This document shows positions 47,587-62,500 of a stretch of 64,000 bases of DNA, piece after piece. Both the position numbers and the translations under genes were made by a program. The first letter of the stretch is position 1, and each line of letters begins with the position of its first letter. The stretch lies in the NCBI GenBank assembly GCA_037074705.1, contig CM073593.1, forward strand, positions 15,815,001-15,879,000. Direction: 5' to 3'. The DNA is from Zhengitettix transpicula (lineage: Eukaryota; Arthropoda; Insecta; Orthoptera; Tetrigidae). The notes under the pieces were generated by a model. That model saw only the letters and a list, made by a program, of their open reading frames with translations, was not told the DNA's origin and made no database searches.

Positions 47587-50500
47587 CTAAAAACAAGAGA
47601 ATTTTTCATTACAAATTTGCAGACACATTGTAAAATTTTCGGAAATGATCTCTATATAATATAAGAGATATTATAATAATAGGTAATCAAAGTTCACAGT
47701 AGTGAATATTAACAAATTTTCAACAAGGACAAATAATTTAAAATTACAATAATAATTGCTAATATGTCAGTTTCTTTCATGTTACAATATATACAAGAAA
47801 GTTGTTTTTGATGAAAAGTCAATTATATTAAACAAACCTTCCGTAAGAGTTTCAGCAACCTTTCACGAGCTACCTTACGTAGTTCTGCTCGACCCAGTTC
47901 TTGAAGTAAAATAGCAGAGTTGAGTAAAGCTTGTTCATGTTCAGGATCAAATTCAAGGGCTTTATCAAGGTAGGCTAAAGCTTGAGAAGCTTTTCCTTGT
48001 TCAAGAAACACAACCCCTAACTGAAATGAATTACAGTCATTACTTGAAAAAAATCAGAAGTACTTCAAGGAATAAATACGTAAAAAAGTAAAAAATGAAG
48101 TGATCAGAACTAATAGATCACATCAATAACAATTATTTCATTTTACTTTAAAATGTGGACAAGATTTCATTGCATATAAGAACATCTCATATACAAAGGT
48201 AAACAAATAGAAAATGTTGAATCATTTTGACTTACATTATAATATATGTCAGGATTGTTGCTGTCATAAAATAGCGCTCTCTCATAAACCTCTTGAGCTT
48301 CTTTAGTTCTATTCAGTTTTAAGAGGATATCACCTCTATTTATATAAGCTTGTGTGTAATCAGCTCGCATGCTGATAGCCTGGCGGTACAATAAATCAGC
48401 TTCTTCTAGTCTAGTTTCATTACGTGCTATCAGATTAGCTAAATTCAAAAAAACATTCAAATGATTGGGGGCTATGCGTGCTTGGTATGATTCTCCTGGT
48501 TTTGCTTTTGGAAGGAGAGATTTTGCCTGCAAAATAATTCAGTAAAATCAAAATATGTACACAAATCAAAATATGACATCTATTTATATGATTAAAATTA
48601 CAAAAAATTATTTTTATTATACAGAATTTCAATAATTTGTATGTAACACTTTTTCAAAACACTTGTAGTGATTTTATTTATCATGAAAAGTTTGATAAAT
48701 GTTTAAAATTATTAAGCAACATTATGTATATAGGCCAATCAACAACAAGTTGGAAACAAGAAGCTAACTTCCATCAATGTTGTCAACTTAGTAACTTGTA
48801 TGCAGATTATTGTTGTCAACACAGTTTTTTTGTCCAAAACAAATTAACATTATTAAGTGCAGGAGTAAACATGGATCTGCACTTCATGAATGATGAAACT
48901 AATTCTTGTGATAAAATAATGTCAGAATTGCTTACAAATTATTTAAAATTATCATACTGATCTTAATACATAATACATATAATTAAATGTATTTCCATTT
49001 TGGCACCTAGTAATTTTATAAATTTTTACTTTGGGAAAATCAAAATATTCATTAAATTTATTCAATATAATAGATTAATAATTATAGATTTGTTGACAAA
49101 ACTGTCCAGTCTGAGCGATGTTCTCCATTTTAAGATGAAAACACAACAATATGCAACAAAATTCTTTGATGTCACATCAACCAACATTTTCCCAATGTTG
49201 ACATGATGTTGAATGTTGGCAGCATACATGTTGACAATACTGTTGCCAACATGTTTCCAAGTTAACTGTACTATACCAAGCAACTAGCCATTATAAAAAA
49301 AATACAAGTTTCTATTTAAACAAAATTTATCCCCCCCCCCCCACCCCCTGGACAGGATAACATACCCAATATCTTCCAAAAAATCTACCTATAGAAGGAA
49401 AAAAACATCGCTCAAAATCTACATCATTATATGGATCAATAAGGTATTCCCTCTCATATGGAAATTAGCTATTGTAATTCCTTATCTAAACCGGGAAAAG
49501 ACCATACTAAAAAGTGGAAATTATAAACCGATTCCACTAGTAATATGTGCAATATATAATTAAGATTTGACTCAGGTGGTATTTGGACTTGCGAAAAAAA
49601 GTTTTCTAATAACCACTTTGGGTTTTGACCAGGTCACTCCACAACATTTCATCCAGTAAACCGACACTTACATTAAAGAGGCATTCAGTAATAAGCAACA
49701 TGTGATAGCCATATACTTAGATATTAAAAAGGTCTATGACAAGGAGTAGATGTAACATGTTATAATAAAAATGCAGGAAATTGGTGTCAAAGACATGTTA
49801 CAAAAATACATAGTGGAAATGGAAAAATATGTAACTATCATAAATGTTAAATATGTAAATATGCAACGTGTAAATAACATACACATGCAAGCTTATATTA
49901 ATATGTAAGTCAATTTACATATAAAAGTCACTAGAGACCAAGTATTTGATGTGACACAAAATAAATAATAATAATAAAAATATGTATTTCATAAAATATT
50001 ACCTTCAAATAGGCATCTTCTGCTTCTTTGAACATTTTTAAATGATTGAATGTTCGACCAACATTTATATGAGCGCCTATATCATCCTGTTGAACGCTGA
50101 AACAAATAGATTAAAGATAATCACTTAATTGTTTTTATTATGTCTGTTTTTGAATTATAAGGCAATATTTGACTTAATACAGAGACTTCATTTATTTCAT
50201 TTACAGAATAACATTTCAAGACATGTTTACATCTTTTTCACAAATTATTGTAACATAAATCATATAACATTTTTAAAAAGTTCACTAAATTTAGAAAAGA
50301 GACTGAGGCAAACATTACACTTAAACATTAATGTGGTTGTAACAAGACTCGATGAATGACCATTGAATTGATACCACTATTCATTCAATATTGTTAATCA
50401 AGATTATGATTTCATTAACTGAAATTTATGCTAATTTATCCTACTTAAATATTCTGGGCTCAAGTGACATAAACTGATTTATCTTATGAAGATAAAAAAG

Positions 50501-53500
50501 AAAATCAAACCTGACCACTCAACTATATAATTGTTTAGAAATTAATTAGAATGGTACTTAGATTCAACATCTAAGACTTTAACATTCTGCCAATCAAAGA
50601 TTAGGTTCAAAGTCATTTGTCTTGATAAAACAAGTTGTTTAGATTCTCGAAATCTTATGTTGACAATATGTTCTTTCACTAGGATTTTAAGTTACTGTTT
50701 GGTTTGGCCAATGTAAACTGCATTAAAATCTGAACAATGAATTTTATATACAATTAACTGTTTGTAGAATTTATTGTGTGATCTTAACAGTTTTGATTAA
50801 GGAATAAAGATCATTAACTAACTTATTATTTAATTATAAATTGTATTATATTATATAATATTGCAACTAACTGTTAAGCCAAATTTCTGATACTGGATAG
50901 TGGCCAAAATATTTTATTTGTGTTACTATGATTCTGCTGAAATGACGGGGAATATCGTGAACATAGAACTATCAGCTTGATCTTACATATGGGGAAAATT
51001 TGGGGATGTGTACTTCATAAGACTAGAACAAAAGATAAGTAATTGGAAAAGATCCACTTGGTTTCAAGTAAGAAAGAAAGAGGAACCTGGGATGCTATAG
51101 GAATGCTATGAATTATTACAGAGAGAACTCTAGCAGTAAAGAGGAAATGTGTGTTCACTTGCAAATGGCAGTTGACTGGAAAAACAGTTGCTGGAAATAT
51201 TAAGGAAGTTGGACTTGATTGGGAAGATAGGAGACTTACAGGTAATTGTATCTAAAGCAAAGGTTGAAGAGGAGTGCAACAATGCGTAAGTCACCCATAC
51301 TGCTCGACCTCTTGTTACGGTGTTGGAGAAGAATGGTTTTTAAAAGAGTGGACAGATATGGCAAAAAATGAAGACGTTCTAAGAAGAGTAAACAACAAAA
51401 TATCCATCTTGACTTGTTTTTGAGAAGAAGGAAAACTGGATTGCAGACATCCTAAGGTAGTCACAACTTCTGCATGACTTGTATGGAGACAGAAGAAGAT
51501 ATTGGATGATGAAGGATGAACTGAGCACAGGGTATAGTGGAAAGGTGGAGAAGAAAATTCAGAGACTAAGTCTAAGGACTTGCCATAGATAGAACACGAT
51601 AATAATGGTAACTAACACATTCAAAAGTTTACATATATCAGGATTTTGTCTGTATGAAAACAAGACATGGAAGCCCCACCAAAATGCAGGGAAAAAATTG
51701 GGCATTTGGTGACACACACACAATTTGATGTTCAGATAACTTGTATGACTGTTGCTCTATGCCAAAGGCCCCAAAGGATCTGACATCTGCTAGGTTAATG
51801 GGGTCCATTTTAAGTCCTACAAAGATAATTTCAATACTTGGAGATTTCTGCAGGATAATGTTCGATGGTATTTCAAAATGACTGAAGCAGTACAGTAGCA
51901 AACGACTTACCAGTATTCACCATAATAAATGTGATATTTGTGGAATGAAAGTGCCACGGATATGTCTCAATACCTTCTTCAAAAGTCTGGCAACATACAA
52001 ATCACATTATTGAAGTGGAGCACCTGATAAGAAACAACAGTTTCTCCAAAAATCTACAATTATCTCAACTCGATGAAATCGTTGATCTTGAAATGAATGC
52101 CTGAAATTATTTACTTGCATATGTAATGTCCTACCACAGCAAGTTTTGGAACACATTTCTCATAACTACAGGTTTATGAATGAAGATTAGTTCTTTGTCA
52201 GATTTGAGTCACAAGTGGTGAAAAATATTTATTTTCTCAAATAGTCTCCGAGTTACCAGACATAACAGATGTCAGCATACCACTTGGCATGATGGAAATG
52301 ATACTTTCCAGCAACTATTGACAAATTCCAAAGTTGTGCCCTGCACTCTATATGGACAAATAGATGTAGCGTGTTTGACAATAGTATAACTTGATGACAG
52401 ATACAATTCCAGACTCATATCAGAGATGTTTCACATTAAATCAAACATCAGAGCAATTAATGTACAGACACTATGAAACTCAACAATTGCTAGGGTCCCT
52501 TATTTTTACGCTAACTCTTCTGCTCTCCCATTGTCGTTGGATTTTCTTCACTTTTGAGTTTTGTCAACTGATGAGTACAGTTGTGTCACTCTAGCCCTTC
52601 TTAGCACCTGAAGAAAGGGACAAGGATCCCAGAAACGTTGTGTGGTATTTATATTATCACTTATTTTGTCTGTACTTGGCTATCTTTCGTATTAGTAATA
52701 ATCTTACATTAGTTTCTGGTTTTTAATACACTGTCGTGAAACACGAGTATTCGGCTTTTAAAATATTATATGTCCAAATATTAGATTGTTACAGAGCAAA
52801 TTTTCTAATTTTGATTAAAATCCGTGGATACAGTCGTACATTTGTTGGTAGTTGACCCCGTACATTGTTTGATATGACATCAGACAGCTGTGGAACTTGC
52901 TTCGAGAAGGTTGTACTGCGAGTCCTGACAAGAGTGACATGCTCTAGCAGCCATTTCTCCGTCACAGACAAACAAAGTGGATGTCAGTCCTGGTCAGAAT
53001 TCTTCGTTTCAAGAATACTTTTGCAACAGAGATGTTACTATGGACATCAAATAGATTAACACTGTAGTTATACAGGAGCTACTTGGCAACGGGTATGATA
53101 ATTCTCCAATCATAGCAAAAGGCAATGAATGAACAAAACTCCAACTGCCTTAATGTCCTCATAGGGTTGGCATACTGATAACACTTGTTAGAAACAAACA
53201 GAAAATGTATCAATGTGATTGTTGTGTAAATATAGTCATCAGCAAAATAAAGAGGATGTGTACACAAAAATTATAAGCCGATTATAACATAACAGACTGA
53301 TACACATTACTCCACTTTTCACAAACAGATCACAAAATTTGTAAATAATCGTCAAATGTTATTCAGTCTTTTCAATACAAATATGAGCTTAAGTAATTAC
53401 AGTATCAACAGACTACACTCATAACTGGGTGATTATTATTGAAAAGAACAAATACAGAAATTTATTGTTATTTTGTGTATATCCTAACCTAAAAATGGAG

Positions 53501-56500
53501 AGTGATAAGGAGGTAGTAAGTGATATCAGCTTTTCTTATTGAAATAATTCAATAATCAAATTAGACTAATTAAAACTATTAAAACTGAAAAGTAGATAAT
53601 ATTGAGATATCCATAGGACAAATATTGTGATATCTAGAGTTCACATTTTACCATAATACTTTTATAACTTTAACATCTCTCTTAAAATAATCAATTGTCT
53701 TAAACTATAAAACAGTCAGTGTAAATTTTGATTAGCCAGTCTGTACATAGTTAAAGTATACTAAAGTAGCACAGGCAAATAATTCAACAAGAATGGTTTA
53801 CTTAAAACAATATTATTTGCTAATTTAATTAGTACCTAATTCAAACATGAAGAGGCAAGGATAGGAATGAACCATAGTATGATTGATATAAATATCCATT
53901 TCAAGTATATTAAGTGATATATCTTCTTACCTCACTGCTTTCTGAAAGTATTGTAAGGCCTCATCAAAACGTCCTTGTCCTTCCAGGGCATGTCCAACAT
54001 TGTTAAATAACTTTGCGTTACGCTGATTGACTTTAAGTCCTGCCATAAAAATTGTGTACTCTGATTCCCAATCCAAGTTACGGCTGTAAGTTTTGCAACC
54101 ATGTGCTAGTAGTAAAACACCAAGACTTAACCAAGCAAGTTTTTTACACCTGCGAAAATAATAGAATGTGTTATTATTATTTAAAAGTACATTTTTAAAT
54201 ACATAAATAAACATAAAAGTTTGAATTGTCATTTACAATGACTTTTGAAACTAATACATAAAACTCTCATCCGTAATCGATATATGTACAAATTAGGAAA
54301 TTGTTAATTAATTAAAGTGAATATCTAAAAGAAAGTATGAAATTTATATTTGTTTCACAGAAAGTATACATCTCATTGAAATTCTACCTTTTTTGTGCCA
54401 GAAGAGTCCATCCATATCCAACTAACATGCACAATCCCATTGAAGGAATATATAGTATTCTTTCGGCAACTACAAATCCAACCGGAAAGAACAAATTTGA
54501 AGCTGGTAGAAACGGCAAAATGAGGAATGCAAGGCTCTGCAAATTAAAAATTCATTGATAATTTTTATTGCAAATTATGTCTATAATACAAAATTAAATG
54601 TTATGCACAGACCTCTTAAACACCTATTTCTAATATTTCTAAAATAATTTTGACAACACCCGTTTCAAAAAGAAACTCTTATATACTAGGTTTTAAATCT
54701 GCTAATATTGAAACTAGTTCAGCAAGTCTTAATCAAGCTGAGCAGTATAATAATGATCAGGACTTTAAAACTATACAAAGAATAATTTCTTTTCAATTAA
54801 TTCAATTCAATAACTGTGATGTACTCTAAATGTCACATTCTATAGTGTGTCTGCTGTAAGTTTTTTCTTAAACACTGAAGTTTGATTTGCCTGAACACCC
54901 TTGAAATAAATCAACAGAAAATTACACGCACATTTAGTCTGAACTTAACTTAGTACTGATGAAGTACAATCTAAATTTTAAAAGATGATTAGTACAAATA
55001 AAAAAGTTGGAATACAGATTACCTAATAAGATGGTTGTCTAGGTTGATGAAAATATCACCACAACAAAAAAAGAATGAAGTGCAAAAGAAAACCATCATC
55101 ACATGACTAATAAAAAATGCAGAGAAAATAAATGCATTAGTAATGAAACAGCAAAGTTGCTGACCTGAGAAAAGTATAAAAATTGAAGAAAAAAAGTAGG
55201 TGGAAAAGTCAAGCAACAAACACAAATTGACAATGGAAAATATGAAGACATTGATATTAGGTAAAATTTATCAATCAGAATTTGTTAATCAGGGACCTGA
55301 AGATAGAATATAGCGAAGAAGGAACAGTAGAAATAGACAGAGAACCACTCAAAAAGGACATATGACAATAAATTAAGAAATTACTTTGTGTGTTTTAATA
55401 AATAATCACACCAAATGAAAATAATTATTTTAAGTAGTTTCCTATATGGAATATAGCTGTTTTCCTTCCCTCAAAATGGAGGTCGTTGATGCCATTCAAA
55501 TTTGATTCTCTCAGATTTCAAAGTAAATGATATCGAAAACATATTTTCAAATTGCAGTTATACATCAGAGTGAAACTATCTAATTATTATTCCTAATTTT
55601 ACATTTTGTATGAGGGATATACTGTGATACAGACAACCTTTTTTCTAGCAGAAGATGCATCACAGCTTCTCTCATAATCAAATTGTCACACAAACAGATT
55701 TTCTTTTTCTGAGGAACAAAGATAAAGATTAACCCCTGTGGAAGCTGATCTCTCACATGCAGAACCCTACAGGACTGTAGAAAAAGGTTACCTATGGGCT
55801 ACCTGCCACAGATGTCATCTTCCCTATCTGCTTTTGAATTACGGTAACTAACTATAAGCTGGGATACCTCTGAACTATTGTCAAACACAATTTATAGAGA
55901 CAATTGAAATACTATATAATAATATTTTACTAATTAAACAAATAGTTTTCAGAATACTTTATACATATTTAATCATTAAAATATTAAGACAATGTTATTA
56001 AATATTATATAATACAGATACTAACTTCATGCCAAATAACATATGTTGGATCAAACTAAACAAAATATCCACATTACATAATAAAATTCTTACCATAATA
56101 ATGATTGTGGCCTGTTGTCTATTCTCAGAAGATACAGCAATGCCTACCAAAGCTAATAGTGCTGCATAGACAACAATTGTGGCTATATTCCGAACATCAC
56201 TAAATGACTCAATAAGAGGTACTGTTCCCATTGTCCAATCACAACAAAGATCACACGGAAAGAGAAGAAGCCATAAATTCACACTGACAAGATAGTTGTA
56301 CGACAGCTGGCGTACTGGAGTTGGAGCCACTGAAGCTGGATTATCAAATCTATAACAAAAATAATACACAAAACGATAAATTTGTAAATTATGTTTTTAT
56401 TAATTTTACTAAGGATTAAGTTTTAAAGGCCCAATATGTCCACAGATATATTACATAAGAAAATATATAAGATATATTACATAAGAAACAAGTGATCTTT

Positions 56501-59500
56501 TAAATTATATTATTTTCTTGCCAATCAGTGAGGTAATTATACTTGAGAACTGTAATAAATAATATAGTATATTTAGAGATGTAAGAATAATCTGCAATAT
56601 AACACTTATTTTTGTTCTTCTACTTGTAATTCACCTAATTATAAAAATATATAATACAAATGGGCTAACTTAAAGTTTAAGATACTTAATATGCAATTTA
56701 TTACAAGGCATATGTGGAAATAATTCATTAATGAAAAGAACCATTTTAAATTTGAATCAAGTGTTTGAGGAAGCCAAGATTATTTCAAATACAATAAAAG
56801 ATCAGGACACTAGAGTGAGTGTAAATTAATGTTGTTAATTTAATTAATAAATTATTTTTTCTGACTTATAATTGGCTTACATTTATTTATTTATTAGTTT
56901 TTTCAAGTCAGAATATATATAATTATTAAAGATAAGTATAGCTAAAAGATACTAAAATGAAAACCATATTAACTATTTTTAGTTTTTTTTTAAAAAAAAA
57001 CAATAAATGAAATTAATACATTATTTTTCTGCCCTAGAATTACACACTTAAATTAAGTACTACAATCAGTTAACAACTCTTTGAAGCATGTGAGATTTAG
57101 TGAAAATGCTACAGCAAAATTGTGGGGGAAAGGAAAATGGCATCATTTTAATTAAAAATACCATTATTTGAATTCTAGTTCTTTTTTCATTAGTTATGTG
57201 ATTGCAATTAAAACAGGTTAAAGAAAATTGGTCTTTCAATAGTGCATCCACCAAATAAAAGATAACTGAAAAAAAAATACTTTGTTTAATAGGAAGACTA
57301 TATTTTTTCATCAGGAAATTATATTATAATAGAAACAGTTGGACTCTTGTGTAGATTCCATATGGATGTTAGAGGTATAAAAACTAACACATTTCTCTTA
57401 TCCTACAAAATCACTTTTCAAATGATAAAAAATGAAAATAACTCAAAGTTTACATAGTTTAAATTAACACTTTACCTTGTGAACACTGGTAATTTAGAAC
57501 CCATAATTTGCAGTCTCATCATGAGAAGGCATACAGTTGTAACAGCTAAGACACTAAGTCTCTTTGTAGCATCAGATGACCATGAGACATTTAAGGAACT
57601 TTTTCCACTAAGAGTAGTTTTTAATAAACACTGTAGGTCACTGAAGCGTAGCTGTAAATATTCACCACATTAATTTATACTAATAAATATTATCATAGCA
57701 CAAGTTAAAAACACTAAAAATCCCAAAAAAAGAGATCATAATAAATTTAAAATGTTAACAGTTTGTGAAAAAAATTAATTTAAGTCACAAATACTAGCCA
57801 TATATTAAATACTAATGAGCAATATATATCTTAATTTATCATAATTGAGCAAAGATTTTCCCAATGTATTTTCTTGATAAGTAATTCTTTGTCTTCCTGT
57901 GATTGGAATTACTTATCCACTAAATTTTAGCACTCTTGTCATTTATGGGTATATCATTGAAATAAACTAGCTATATTCGTAACAAAAATGAGTAGAAATC
58001 CAAATTTTAATATAATTCTTTATTTTTATATAATATATTATAATATAAATAATATCCATATCCATGTAGTAGTATTCTCAGAAAATTTTAATATGATGAT
58101 AAGTGGCAACTTACCTCAATTCACTAATTATGAAATTGTGTTTGAATGAGTGCCATAGAAAATATTAGTGTATAAATTTAAGTAAAACAATTAAATAATT
58201 TAAGAATGAAAAACTTCCAACAGAACCAGGAATGTTAATAACGCAGCTGCTCAGAACATACAAGCTATTCTGTTGGCCCAATGTCTGAATGAGTCTTCGC
58301 TATCTCTTTTATATATGCCTGTATCTCAGGCTAACCTACAATTTACTAATCAAATGCTTTCATGGGTTAACTTAAAGACTCGTGAAGAAAGAATTTATAT
58401 GTAAATTGATCAGTAGTCAAATTTAAGTATGACATGAGCATGATTGATAGAAGTAATGAGATTATAGAAACTAGCATACCTTCTGGGCAACAATTAACTC
58501 ATAAACTGCACAAATTCCAGTCACAGTTATTCCTTGTTCTTTGCAAAGCATTGCTGTTGCTACAGAAATCATTGAAAGAATGAGTGGCCGCCAACCTACA
58601 AAAGAAAATGAATATTATATAAATCTTAACAATATGAATATTTTAAAATTAAAAACTGGATGAATGTGGGGGTTGTAATGCACATATTATAATGTCTGAG
58701 TGTACACACTGTGTAGCCAGTCAGCACAACATTCAGTCCTGCTCTATTCTGAGGATGGGGGCTCAAGACTGTAAAACTTGACATGTTCATTACTACCTAG
58801 CCTGGTTACTTCAACTTTCAACTGAAGGTAAGTCAGCCTCTCTCTATTCCTCTTTCCTGTCCAGATGAGTTAATTATAATATAAATAATATATCTTAATT
58901 CAAATGGAAAGGCACGAGGGATGGAGTGGTTGGCTTACCTTAAATCTAAATTTGGCGTCACCAGGCAGGGAAGCAACATCATTCTGATGTTCTGAGGAAG
59001 GGGCTTATGCCTTGAAAATTAGGCATGTTGCTTCCCAGACTTCCATGCCTACTTTCAATTTCAGATAAATCAGCTGCTCTATCCCTCTTTTTTATGGAAT
59101 TGAATTAATCAACAGGAAAATTGATTTACTAGTTAATAAAATTGTTAGTGATAATTGAACTTTGAAATAATCTGCACAAAATTATTCAAAACTATCCAAA
59201 ACAGGAACAAAACTTTGTGATACTGTTTAATTGTTTTGTGAACTATTACATTATTTCTTATGTATTGTCCATTTTATTCATTTAATTAATAAATTTAATC
59301 AATATCAGATAAATAGAATTTTTAAATATTAATTTTTTTCTAATAAGTCTGTTGCAAAGTTTCAGTACAGACAACACAATAAATTTTACATAGAATAACA
59401 GAACCACCATGTTTCACCTCCAAAGACTCAAACCAAAATAAAATATTTTCTAGCTCAATCTGATAAAACTAATATTAATTTTTCAGCTAATTTCTTACTG

Positions 59501-62500
59501 ACAAGAAAATATTAGAAAAAGAGGCTCTGAATAATGCAATACTCTTTTATTAATATAACAAAAGAAAAGCATAACTGTCTGTATTGAGTTTAGGCTATGA
59601 ACAATGTTAGAATGAGAAAAAAAAATCTTGACAGAACCTTTTACTACAACTAACAGGTTGTGTATTCCTTGAAATGAAAGACAATGGATCATTATCAGAT
59701 AAATTTTAAATTCAAAATGTAGATTATGTATTCACAATAACTCATTAAACTGAAATAATTATAAAAATTAAATCAAAATAAGCAAATTGGGATTTTATTT
59801 TAAAAAAATATGTCATTTCAAATTAAAAAGAATACCTGTGGAACGTTTCCTCTTTGCAGATTTAGTGTAGAACATGAAGGCTGCAAGGAAAAAAACTGAT
59901 GACAATGTTTCAGCTCTTCCCACTACTCCCGTCACCTGAAAGTAACATTAATTTATTACAATTACTTACTGTGCTAGTGTCAAAACACAATTGTATTAAG
60001 AATTGTGTGTATGTAAACAACTGAGTATAATTTTGTCATATTAGTCAGTTAGTCACTATAATACCTCTGATAAAATGTACTTAAATGTAAATAAGCTGTT
60101 AATACAAATTACCAGTTATATTTTAGTGTTATCTCTTAACTGTACTTTCAAATAAAAAAGTCAATAATTAAGACATTGTGCAATTTATGTTGCAACAGAA
60201 ATTTATGCTCTCAATAAATAACTACTGGTTTGCTAATTATGTTTCCAACAAATCAATGGATTAAGTTTCATAAGAACAACAGTTAGGATGCAATTCATTT
60301 ACATATTATTATTAACTATTAAAATAGGAAATATTTAAAAATTTCTTACTGCTTCTGTATGGATTGGATGGACGGCAAACAACATGGCACACACAAAACT
60401 TGAAACTTCTGGTAGGAAAATAGTACACATCCTAAAATAAATTATTGAAATGATATATTAATATACTATGTAATAGTAGGCTGCAGTAACATCTTAATTC
60501 TGTCATGATTAAACTTTTAAATATATACAAGGTCTTGTTACTCAAATGCAACATGAAAACAATTATAAACAATATTTTAATAAAATATTGCATCAGCCAC
60601 ATCAATTATTTGATCTTGTTGACTAAAACAATAAGTGTAAGATCTGCTTCTCAGGAAGAATTCCTCCAAAATTTGAATTATGTAAACTGTCTGACATGCA
60701 ACAGATAAGCAATTAAGGATGATATGACATTATCTAACTTGTCATCACAATTTTAATTCAGGAAGGAGCATGTCACATACCATGTTGGGTATCGTCTCTG
60801 CATGTGTGCTGTGTGCGAGTTAACTGCAAAGTCCCTTCAGCTCACAAAACTCATACATGGTGGATATGTACCTTTAATGCTCATCCACAATGAAACATTT
60901 TTCAAATTTGCAACAAAATGTCCCATTTCCCCATTTTAGTTTATAATAAATGCCATGACCCTCCAACATACAACAAATTTTCAACGTGTTTCTGTAAATT
61001 CCACAACTTATGCTGTGAAGGTTGGAGTAAAAGTCACTTAATAAATCTGTGTTTCTAAAATAGATCTGTTTTTAAAACCCTGTATGGATAATATTCTCAA
61101 TCTACATAAACCAATAACACTGGCACTCCACACACTCAAAACACACACAGTCATATTTCCAAACCCATCTCAAGTGTTAAAGCTTTTAAAAAGAGTGGTT
61201 GACCAGTACATATATCTCATGAAAAAGAGCCCCAAAAATTTGATATGCTCCTTCCTACTCAACAGAAAAGTACTGTACGTCATGCTGTTCTGTCCTATGG
61301 AATGGAGCTTGGGCCCTCAAAAATGTATAATGTTCATTACTACCTAGCCTAGCAACACCAATTGTCGATTTAAGGAAATTCAACAGCTACCTATACCTCT
61401 TTCTTGGGTTAATTAATTTGACAATGTGTTACTTTTGTATAATTATTTATTCAATCCCTTTTTTGTGTGCATTTTTTTCTCACATATTTAAAATTGTTTT
61501 ATTGTGCTACCAGTTGTCTGAGGAATTGATTCTAGTTTCCCATGTGGAATTACATGGCAGTATTCTGTCTCACCCTTTATTTTCAATAAAATGTGATTTT
61601 AAGTTAACTAATGTTTAGTTTTTCATTACAGCTTAATATCTTGCCTCTCATTTTTATTGAGCTGATCATAATTTTGGGGGAATTCTTGAGAACTACCTGC
61701 ACGAGATTGAATCAATCCCCCAATTTTTCCTAATGACTCTTAATGTGCTGTCTGCTGACAAGATTTGAAGAAGCACACCCAGGATTTATCCAATTCTCAA
61801 GAACAACAATCTTAATACTTTTCAGTTCTTAATTTATCTATGGTGTTCACAACACAACACAATTCAATATTATTTAACTCCATAATAAGATACATATTGT
61901 TAACATATTTCCACATGAATATGTAGACAAAAAAATTATGACCCATGAAACAGATTGGCTCCTTCTAGAGATATACGTGGGTTTGAAATCACAAATGATA
62001 TTACTATCCAGTCCAAGCTATTCTTGTGAAAACTTGTAATTTATAAAATTGATGGCACACAAGGCTAATGAAGAGTTACTAATAGTAAATAAGCTCAAGT
62101 TGTTTGCTTTATAAATGTTTTTTTTTACACAATGGTACAGATTCTTTCTAATAATGTATCTTAGTATTATTGCAACTGGATGTTCTCATTGTATTCCCTT
62201 AACCTATTTTTATTTCACTGTTCGTACAAAGTTATCTCAAAGGCAAAAAACAAAACAGAATTACAGAGAAAAGCTTGAAGTATGCTGAATAAATATGCAA
62301 TTAATTGTAAACAAAAGTACCTTCACAGTAGATTTTAAATGGAAGAATTAAGCTTAAAATTCTGTGACTACTTTAATTTATTACAGTTTGAAGTTTAAGT
62401 GCAAAGAACATAATTTGCAGATTAAAGTGATGCTACCTACATATTAGTAGTACCACACAAAAAACTGTATTACTATGTATGATTATAAAGACAAAACTAA

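Noticed and set aside
48637..48960. 107-codon plus frame containing MYIGQST, suggestive of GIY-YIG
   Set aside because: The rest of the frame shows none of the neighbouring motifs (R...EH, FDWQN), so the resemblance is probably chance.
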